This document shows positions 57,905 to 64,000 of a stretch of 64,000 bases of DNA, in pieces. This DNA comes from CAZGRP01 sp964527995 (GTDB taxonomy: Bacteria > Zhuqueibacterota > Zhuqueibacteria > Oceanimicrobiales > CAZGRP01). Where the stretch lies: the NCBI GenBank assembly GCA_964527995.1, contig CAZGRP010000007.1, positions 59,152 through 123,151 of the forward strand. Reading direction: 5' to 3'. Both the position numbers and the translations under genes were made by a program. Position 1 is the stretch's first letter; every line of letters begins with the position of its first letter. The notes under the pieces were generated by a model. The model saw only the letters and a list, made by a program, of their open reading frames with translations, ran no database searches and had not been told where the DNA came from.

Positions 57905-59773
57905 ATGAGACCCCAAAAGTTCCTCAAAGTGGCCGCGTTCGTGCTGACGTTGAGTACTGCTGCATGGGTCCTTTCCGGATGCGGCGGTGAGCAGGAAGGA
58001 CGGCGGGGCCGCGGGGCCGCCCAGCGCTCCGACGTCGTCGACGCCGCGGTCAAGACCTACGTTCCGCCCGGTGACCTGGACAAGTACTACATGTTCTCGT
58101 CAGGCGGGCACTCGGGCAACGTGTATGTCTACGGCATTCCCAGCATGCGTCATCTGGTCACCATCCCGGTGTTCAGTCCCTACCCCGCCACCGGTTATGG
58201 CTACGACGTGGCGTCCAAGAAAATGCTCGGTGACTACACCTGGGGTGACGTGCACCATCCGTCGTTGAGCGAAACCAACGGCGAATACGACGGCCGCTGG
58301 CTGTTTGTCAACGACAACGCCAACAACCGCGTGGCGCGGATCGATCTGCGCGATTTCAAAACCAAACAGATTCTGGGGCCGATCCCCAACGTTTCCGGAA
58401 ACCATTGCGCCTCCTTCGTGACTCCCAACACCGAGTACATGACCATCGCCACCCGCTTTTCGATTCCTCTCCCCAAGGGCAAGTACGAGCCTCTGGAGGA
58501 TTATGCCACGAAGTACAAGGGAATCGTCGCGGGCATCAAGATCGACAAAGACACCGGCGAGATGAGCCTCGGTTGGGAGATCCTCATGCCTCCTTTCGAC
58601 TATGATCTCGGCGACGCCGGCAAGGGCCTCAGCGAAGGCTGGGCCTTCTGGTCGACCTACAACTCCGAGCGTGCAACCGGCAAGCTGGAAGTCACGGCCT
58701 CTCAGAAGGACAAAGACTACCTGGTGGCTGTCAACTGGCGAGCCGCTGAAAAGGCCATCAAGGACGGCAAGTACAAGATGATCGGCGGTGCCAAGGTCAT
58801 CATTCCTGCAGAGGTACCGGGCATCGTCTACCTCATCCCCTGCGCCAAGAGTCCGCACGGTGTGGATGTCAGCCCGGACGGCAAGTGGCTGGTGGGCAAC
58901 GGCAAGCTGTCGCCGACCACGACGGTATTCAACTTCGAGAAGTTCCTCACCGCCATCGAGCAGAAGAACTTCCAGGGCGAAGAAGACGGAATTCCTGTGG
59001 TCAACTACGAGGCGGTTCGTGAGGCCGAGGTCAAAGTAGGGCTGGGGCCGCTTCACACCCAGTTCGACAACCGAGGCAATGCCTACACCACGCTGTTCAT
59101 CGAAAGTGCCATCGCCAAGTGGAAGATCGGCACATGGGAGGTCGTCGACAAGATTCCTGTGTCGATCAACCCCGGCCACCTGGCTGCCGCCGAAGGCGAC
59201 TCCCGCTCGCCGGACGGCAACTTCCTGGTGTCGCTGAACAAGCTCTCTCACGGCCGCCATCTCAAAGTCGGCCCGTCGCAGCCGGAATCGTCGCAGCTCA
59301 TCGACATCAGCGGCGAGAAGATGAAGCTGCTCTACGATGCCTTCACCGAGCCCGAGCCGCACTACGCCCAGATCATCAAGGCGGACAAGCTCGATCCCAT
59401 CGAGATCTACACGAAAGAGGACAACAAGGATCCCAATGCCATCTGGGACGTTTCCCAGGCACGGCAGGAGCGCAAGGGCAACACTGTCGAGGTGTGGATG
59501 ACGGCCGTGCGCAGCAACTTCCAGCCGTCAAAGATCAGCGTGCGCGAGGGAGACAAGGTGATCATTCACCTGACCAACATCGAGCAGACCACCGATGAGC
59601 TGCACGGCTTTGCCATCAACGAATACAACCTCAACATCGTCGTCGATCCCGGGGAAACCAAGACCGTGGAGTTCATCGCCAAGAAGGCCGGCGTCTACCC
59701 CTATTACTGCACCAACTTCTGCTCGGCACTGCACCAGGAGATGCAGGGCTACCTGCTGGTGAAACCGAGATGA
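57905..59773 (+). CDS. nosZ: Nitrous-oxide reductase, clade II, with lipobox
   Basis: NosZ reduces N2O to N2 in the periplasm. The 622-residue protein has candidate CuZ-site His residues in GGHSG (69), DVHHPS (117, 118), GNHCAS (167), KSPHGVD and GPLHTQFD. The C-terminal CuA domain has His 567 (DELHGF) and Cys 602, Cys 606, His 610 and Met 613 in CTNFCSALHQEM. The signal is of the Sec type, not Tat, a clade II feature. It ends in LSGC with Cys 26, a good lipobox, suggesting a lipoprotein. Downstream nosB confirms clade II. Confidence 0.96.
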   Translation: MRPQKFLKVAAFVLTLSTAAWVLSGCGGEQEGRRGRGAAQRSDVVDAAVKTYVPPGDLDKYYMFSSGGHSGNVYVYGIPSMRHLVTIPVFSPYPATGYGYDVASKKMLGDYTWGDVHHPSLSETNGEYDGRWLFVNDNANNRVARIDLRDFKTKQILGPIPNVSGNHCASFVTPNTEYMTIATRFSIPLPKGKYEPLEDYATKYKGIVAGIKIDKDTGEMSLGWEILMPPFDYDLGDAGKGLSEGWAFWSTYNSERATGKLEVTASQKDKDYLVAVNWRAAEKAIKDGKYKMIGGAKVIIPAEVPGIVYLIPCAKSPHGVDVSPDGKWLVGNGKLSPTTTVFNFEKFLTAIEQKNFQGEEDGIPVVNYEAVREAEVKVGLGPLHTQFDNRGNAYTTLFIESAIAKWKIGTWEVVDKIPVSINPGHLAAAEGDSRSPDGNFLVSLNKLSHGRHLKVGPSQPESSQLIDISGEKMKLLYDAFTEPEPHYAQIIKADKLDPIEIYTKEDNKDPNAIWDVSQARQERKGNTVEVWMTAVRSNFQPSKISVREGDKVIIHLTNIEQTTDELHGFAINEYNLNIVVDPGETKTVEFIAKKAGVYPYYCTNFCSALHQEMQGYLLVKPR

Positions 59774-60015
59774 CGGCCTCGAAGAGGCTTGTCGGTGGTT
59801 CTCTATCTCATGACGCCGCCGGAAAGGCGGTCTGAAGCAGACAGCAGCGGCGGCTGAGGCTGTCGCTTGTCATCCTTTCGGTCCGGCAGCTCGCGGACAA
59901 TCGGGCTGCCGGGCCGACCTTTGTGGCGGTGGCGCAGGATGTCCGGCCCTTCCGGCCATCGACGCTGGTTACCGCACCGGCCCGCGTCGCCGGCAGAATA
60001 CCTGGAGTTGAATTG

Positions 60016-60657
60016 ATGGAACACTTTCTCGATCGAATCAACCGGATCCTGGATGAACCACTCAGACTGCGCAGTCGCGTCTTGATCCTCATCGGTGTGC
60101 TCTTCCTGATTCCGGCCTACCTCTTCCCACTCTGGAAGATGACGCTCTACTCGATACAGTACACCGAGGGATTGCGTCTCTATATCTACTCGCACAAGCT
60201 CGAGGGAGGCCGCAATGGGGCCGACATTCAGGAGATCAACACGCTGAACCACTACATCGGCATGAGGCCGCTGGCTGAGGAGGATTTCACCGAGTTCAAG
60301 TGGATTCCGTTCGTCATCGGCATCTTCTTCATCCTGTCGTTGCGCGCCGTCGTTCTGGGGAAGATCTCGTTCGCGGTGGACATCCTGGCAATGTTCACGT
60401 ACTTCGGGCTGTTCGCCTTGTGGAGTTTCTACTACAAGCTGTACACTTACGGGCATAATCTCAACCCGAAGGCAGCCGTCAAGATTCAGCCCTTCACTCC
60501 CGGCATGCTCGGTCACACCAAGCTGGCCCAGTTCGACGTCTATAGCTATCCCGGGTTGGGTACCTATGCGCTGCTGCTGTTCGGGCTGTTCATGGCGATC
60601 GCCATCTACATGAGCCTGAAGCCCGCATTGGCAGCCCAGGGGGCCGGTCAGGCGTGA
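60016..60657 (+). CDS. nosB: NosB-like membrane protein
   Basis: The 213-residue protein has four hydrophobic segments. These include VLILIGVLFLIPAYLFPLWK near the N-terminus and a C-terminal helix. It lies directly after nosZ, as does NosB in clade II nos clusters. NosB's exact function is not known. I recognise it by position and by the segment PLWKMTLYSIQYTEGLRLYI. The ATG at 60016 follows GGAG at 8-base spacing; the frame is open upstream without support. The stop shares a base with nosD. Confidence 0.85.
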   Translation: MEHFLDRINRILDEPLRLRSRVLILIGVLFLIPAYLFPLWKMTLYSIQYTEGLRLYIYSHKLEGGRNGADIQEINTLNHYIGMRPLAEEDFTEFKWIPFVIGIFFILSLRAVVLGKISFAVDILAMFTYFGLFALWSFYYKLYTYGHNLNPKAAVKIQPFTPGMLGHTKLAQFDVYSYPGLGTYALLLFGLFMAIAIYMSLKPALAAQGAGQA

Positions 60658-62027
60658 TGCGCTGGAACGCAGCGAAACGCGCGATCCTTCTTCTGCTGGC
60701 TGCTGCACTGATCCGGCCGGTAACCGGCGCTGTTGCCGCCGGAGTGCTGCCGTCGCCGCTGCAGGCAAGGATCGATGCAGCCACGCCCGGCGACACGATC
60801 CGCGTCCCACCCGGCACCTACCGCGGCTCGCTGGTGCTGAACAAGCCCGTCGCCCTCCTTGGGGAGAACTTTCCGCTTCTGCAGGGACCCGGCACCGGCA
60901 GCGTCGTCACCATCGCCGCCGATTCGTGCACGATCACCGGGTTCATCATCGAGGGCAGCGGCCCCCGCCTCATGGACGAGGATTCCGGTATCAAGGTACT
61001 GTCCAGCCACAACTGCATCGCCGGAAACCGCATCCGCGACAATACCTTCGGCATTTATCTGCTCAAGGCCGACGACAACGTTGTGTCCGACAACGTGATT
61101 CTGGGCCGCAGCCGCCTCATCGAGGAGGATCGCGGGAACGGCATCCACCTGTGGAACTCTCGCCGCAATCTCCTCAAAGGCAACACGATTCGCGCTGCAC
61201 GCGACGGCATCTACTTCTCCTTCGCCAACCTCAACCAGGTCATCGCCAACCGCATCAGCGATCTGCGCTACGGCCTGCACTACATGTATTCCGACAGCAA
61301 CAGCTTTCGAGACAACCTGTTCACCGACAACGTCGCCGGGGCGGCGCTGATGTACTCCAAACGCATCACCTTTCGCGGCAACGGCTTCATCCACAACCGC
61401 GGCCACCGCGCCTTCGGAATCCTGCTGCAGTCGGTGGATGGCGTCCATGCCGACGGCAACTGGGTGGTCGACAACACCATCGGCATCGTCGCCGACGTCG
61501 CCAGCGGCTGCCGTTTCCACGCCAACTGGATTTCGAAGAACGATGTCGCCATTCGACTCTTCCCCACGGCTTCCGCCAACGTATTCTGGCACAACGACTT
61601 CGTCGACAATTTGACCGAGATCCGGCTGGGCGGAAGGCCGGAGGGGAACGCCTGGAGCTATCAGGGTGAGGGAAACTACTGGAGCGGCTACCGGGGGTAT
61701 GACTGGGACGGCGACGGCATCGGCGATCAACCCTATCACATCCGCAACGTTTTCGACTACCTGACCGTCGCCGTGCCGGAATTCACGCTCTACTTGTTCA
61801 GTCCGGCGGCGCAGGCCATCGAGGCCACCGAGCGCCTGATGCCGCTTCTCGACGTCCCCGAACAGGTCGATCCAGCCCCGCTGATGCGACCCGTGCCGGT
61901 GGAGCCGCCACTCCTGCTGGCTGCGACCCGCCGCCGGCCGGCGTCCGGCAGGTTCGCTGCAGCCGGCGCGTCGGCCCTGCTGGGGCTGATCCCGACGTTA
62001 CTCCTGTGGAGGGGCCAGCGGCGATGA
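60657..62027 (+). CDS. nosD: Copper-maturation protein NosD
   Basis: NosD is a periplasmic beta-helix protein needed to load copper into the CuZ centre with NosF and NosY. The 456-residue protein has a signal peptide (AILLLLAAALIRPVTGAVAA). Right-handed beta-helix repeats with NxxxGIYLxxx patterns follow (NTFGIYLLKADDNVVSDNVI). A C-terminal hydrophobic segment (about 430-450) may anchor it. The ATG overlaps the nosB stop (TGATG). It overlaps nosF by 4 bases. Confidence 0.95.
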   Translation: MRWNAAKRAILLLLAAALIRPVTGAVAAGVLPSPLQARIDAATPGDTIRVPPGTYRGSLVLNKPVALLGENFPLLQGPGTGSVVTIAADSCTITGFIIEGSGPRLMDEDSGIKVLSSHNCIAGNRIRDNTFGIYLLKADDNVVSDNVILGRSRLIEEDRGNGIHLWNSRRNLLKGNTIRAARDGIYFSFANLNQVIANRISDLRYGLHYMYSDSNSFRDNLFTDNVAGAALMYSKRITFRGNGFIHNRGHRAFGILLQSVDGVHADGNWVVDNTIGIVADVASGCRFHANWISKNDVAIRLFPTASANVFWHNDFVDNLTEIRLGGRPEGNAWSYQGEGNYWSGYRGYDWDGDGIGDQPYHIRNVFDYLTVAVPEFTLYLFSPAAQAIEATERLMPLLDVPEQVDPAPLMRPVPVEPPLLLAATRRRPASGRFAAAGASALLGLIPTLLLWRGQRR

Positions 62028-62959
62028 TACGGGTGCAGAACTTCAGTAAACGCTACAACGGGTTCCTGGCGGTCGATGACCTGTCGTTCGAGGTCCGCGA
62101 GGGCCAGGTCTTTGCCCTGCTCGGCCCCAACGGCAGCGGCAAATCAACGACGCTCAAGGCCATCGTCGGTCTGGTGAAGCCCACCTCCGGCAAGATCGAA
62201 GTCGACGGCATCGACGTCTGGAAGCACCCCAAGCGGGCCAGGAAGCGGATGAGCTATGTGCCGCAGCGGGTGCGTTTCCACGAGCAGCTCACGGCCGAGG
62301 AGGTGCTGCACTTCTACGCCCGGCTGCGCGGCATCGGTGCCGGCCGCGTCCGCGATGTGCTGGAGATGACGGGCTTCAACGGCTTCGCCGGCAAGCGCAT
62401 CGCCGAGTTCTCCGGCGGCATGCATCAGCGCCTCGGGCTGGCGGTCGCCTATCTGCCGGACGCACCGGTACTGGTTCTCGACGAGCCCACCGTCAGCCTC
62501 GACCCTGAGGGCGGGGTGGCCTTCCGCGATCTGATTCTGAAGCTCCGGGATGAGGGCAAGACCATCCTTTTCTCCACCCACGTCCTCAGCGACGTGGAGT
62601 ACCTGGCCGATCGCGTCGCCATCCTGGTGGAGGGCAAAATGGTGGCGCTGGAGTCGGTGGACACCTTGCAGCGCCACCGTGCGGAGAACGCCCGCCTGCG
62701 CCTGGTGCTGCGCAATCCGAAGCCGGATCTGGTGCAGGTGGCCATCGCTGCCGGGGCTACCGATGTCGAGCTGGACGGCGATGTCTTGCTGATGCATGCC
62801 TCTCCCGATCGTCGCCTGCGCATCCTGGAAGCCATCGACGGCGCCGGCGCCGGAGTCGACTTTTTCGCCACCGAGCCGATGAGCCTGCAGGAGATCTACA
62901 TGCGGTATGTCCGCGAGCGGCTTGTGAAGGACGGATCCTTGTCGAGTAGTGGAAATTAG
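62024..62959 (+). CDS. nosF: NosF, ABC transporter ATPase for copper-site assembly
   Basis: The ATPase of the NosDFY system has Walker A GPNGSGKST, the signature FSGGMHQRLGLAVAYL, Walker B VLVLDEPTVSLDP and the H-loop STHVL. A C-terminal domain of about 100 residues is typical for NosF. The start is the ATG overlapping the nosD stop (ATGA), preceded by GGAGGGG. It is 311 residues long. Confidence 0.95.
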   Translation: MIRVQNFSKRYNGFLAVDDLSFEVREGQVFALLGPNGSGKSTTLKAIVGLVKPTSGKIEVDGIDVWKHPKRARKRMSYVPQRVRFHEQLTAEEVLHFYARLRGIGAGRVRDVLEMTGFNGFAGKRIAEFSGGMHQRLGLAVAYLPDAPVLVLDEPTVSLDPEGGVAFRDLILKLRDEGKTILFSTHVLSDVEYLADRVAILVEGKMVALESVDTLQRHRAENARLRLVLRNPKPDLVQVAIAAGATDVELDGDVLLMHASPDRRLRILEAIDGAGAGVDFFATEPMSLQEIYMRYVRERLVKDGSLSSSGN

Positions 62960-62970
62960 ATATTGAAAAT

Positions 62971-63049
62971 CGGTGTGCTTCGGTGTTTCCAGAATTCGAG
63001 TCCGTGGGCTTCCGTGCTGCCTCCGTGATGGACGCTTCTGAACACCGAA
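62971..63049 (+). repeat. Imperfect repeat element in the nosF-nosY gap
   Basis: TTCGGTGTT (62979-62987) and AACACCGAA (63041-63049) are inverted 53 bases apart. CGGTGTGCTTCGGTGTT (62971-62987) is also found inverted after nosY at 63962-63978 with 15 of 17 matches. The nosF-nosY gap of 106 bases is unusual for this otherwise overlapping operon. Confidence 0.5.
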
Positions 63050-63065
63050 CGAAAGCGAGAACACG

Positions 63066-63896
63066 ATGAGCCTCAAGACTGTCACCACAATCGCAGAGCA
63101 CGAGCTGCTCGTCAACATCCGTAACAAGTGGACGATCACCTTTGCCTTCGTCTTCGGGCTACTGGTGCTGGCCATCTCCTACTTCGGCCTGCGCACGCTC
63201 GGCTACGCCCGCATGGAGGACTTCTCGCGCACCGTAGCCAGTTTGTTGAACCTGGTGCTCTACATCATCCCCCTTGTCGCCCTGGTGATGGGCACCATGA
63301 GCTTCACCGGCAACCGGGAGTTTGCCGAGCTGCTCTTCGCCCAGCCGGTTTCGCGGCTCGAAGTGCTGCTCGGCAAGACCGCCGGACTCTTTGGCTCGCT
63401 GCTTCTCTCCACCCTCATCGGTTTCGGCCTGGCCGGCGTCCTCATCGGGTTGCGCACGGGCCTGGCCGGCACCTTGCGCTATTTCGCCTTTGTCGGCCTG
63501 TCACTGGTGCTGGCCCTGATCTTTCTCGGGGTGGCCATCCTGGTCACCATCCTCCTCCGGCGCAAGAGCAAGTCCTTCGGGGTGGTGCTGTTTGTGTGGT
63601 TCTTCTTCGTCATTCTTTACGACCTGTTGGTGATGGGGGGTGCCGGTGTGATCGCCGGCAAGACCGCGCGCTGGCTCCTCTTCCTTTCGGTGTTCGGCAA
63701 TCCGGTGGACATGGTCCGCATCTCGGGCTTGATGACGGTCAACGGCTCGGCGGTCTTCGGCCCGGCCGGCGCCGCCCTGGTGCGCTTCCTCGGCGGCTAT
63801 CTGGGTGCCGCCCTCTCCCTCACCCTGGCCTTGCTCGCCTGGACCGCCCTCCCCCTCTTGTTCGCCAGCCGCTCGCTGCGCTGCCAGGATGTCTGA
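63066..63896 (+). CDS. nosY: NosY, ABC-2 permease for copper-site assembly
   Basis: The integral membrane partner of NosF has 276 residues and about six helices. MEDFSRTVASLLNLVLYIIP, followed by LVALVMGTMSFTGNREFAEL, is typical of NosY. It ends with a cytoplasmic tail CQDV. The 106-base gap before it, holding a repeat-like sequence, breaks the tight spacing of nosB-D-F. nosL would be expected next but lies beyond the window, if present. Confidence 0.93.
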   Translation: MSLKTVTTIAEHELLVNIRNKWTITFAFVFGLLVLAISYFGLRTLGYARMEDFSRTVASLLNLVLYIIPLVALVMGTMSFTGNREFAELLFAQPVSRLEVLLGKTAGLFGSLLLSTLIGFGLAGVLIGLRTGLAGTLRYFAFVGLSLVLALIFLGVAILVTILLRRKSKSFGVVLFVWFFFVILYDLLVMGGAGVIAGKTARWLLFLSVFGNPVDMVRISGLMTVNGSAVFGPAGAALVRFLGGYLGAALSLTLALLAWTALPLLFASRSLRCQDV

Positions 63897-63961
63897 AGCC
63901 CCTGGGGCTCTTTGCAAAGGGCTGTTTCTATCGCCGCCGTTTCTCACATGGTGGATTTTTC

Positions 63962-63978
63962 AACACTGAACCACACCG
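63962..63978 (-). repeat. Inverted partner of the nosF-nosY repeat
   Basis: Read on the minus strand, CGGTGTGGTTCAGTGTT matches 62971-62987 at 15 of 17 bases. The pair flanks nosY in opposite orientations. The 104 bases after nosY hold no gene. Confidence 0.45.
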
Positions 63979-64000
63979 AAATCGCTGAACGACACCCCAC

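Noticed and set aside
58100..59362. Minus-strand open frame of 420 codons
   Set aside because: Antisense shadow of nosZ.
1..64000. CRISPR array, insertion sequence or prophage
   Set aside because: No regularly spaced repeats, transposase, integrase or phage genes were found anywhere in the window.

Overview
The window is a gene-dense, GC-rich stretch of a diderm bacterial chromosome. Evidence for a diderm: a periplasmic LolA-like protein, an outer-membrane beta-barrel ending in Phe, and a lipoprotein-type or Sec-exported NosZ. The organism makes menaquinone (menA, menG) and respires nitrous oxide (clade II nos cluster). A run of 100 N flanked by an identical 55-base sequence shows that this is a scaffolded short-read assembly, probably a metagenome-derived genome. 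I cannot name the phylum from sequence alone. The mixture (GldA/F/G-like ABC module, clade II NosZ, large TPR proteins) fits FCB-like or other poorly cultured diderm lineages; that placement is inference.

Layout. 1-12.2 kb (+): the end of the nusA-infB type translation operon (rbfA, truB, ribF, rpsO), a four-gene Gld-like ABC module inserted between rpsO and pnp, then pnp, an M16 peptidase, alanine dehydrogenase and a polysaccharide deacetylase. 12.3-17.9 kb (+): a MerR regulator, two tRNA-Pro genes (GGG and CGG), a response regulator fused to an ATPase domain, a glycosyltransferase, a DedA-like protein and leuS behind a structured leader. 17.9-29.7 kb (-): a TPR protein, a small exported protein with its own terminator, and a tight seven-gene operon (CrtI-like flavoprotein, menA, menG, class V aminotransferase, methylmalonyl-CoA epimerase, uvrC, NHL protein), plus nadC. 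29.8-40.6 kb (-): a VIT/VWA protein, and an operon of CPBP protease, Nudix, mltG, uvrD/pcrA and a 1249-residue TPR protein. 40.9-51.7 kb (+): an MTH1187-type thiamine-binding protein, acetyl-CoA synthetase, a PTR1/FolM-like SDR, a fused inositol-phosphate cytidylyltransferase/CDP-alcohol transferase, and a TetR/MMPL/LolA-like/beta-barrel envelope export locus. 51.9-64 kb (+): an Rrf2 iron-sulfur regulator and a nitrous-oxide respiration locus.

The nos locus is the most interesting part. A probable [Fe-S] Rrf2 regulator precedes a GltD/DsrL-like iron-sulfur flavoprotein, a Tat-type Rieske protein, a long b6-type cytochrome b, a membrane-anchored pentaheme cytochrome c, NosZ with a lipobox, NosB, NosD, NosF and NosY. 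Read together, these could form a complete path from NAD(P)H or ferredoxin and menaquinol to N2O. No nosR, nosL, nosG, nosH or nosC lies in the window; genes downstream of nosY are cut off.

Promoters that can be read are vegetative type, with -35 TTGACA or TTGCxx and very often the same -10 hexamer TATATT. No CRISPR array, insertion sequence, prophage or rRNA was seen.
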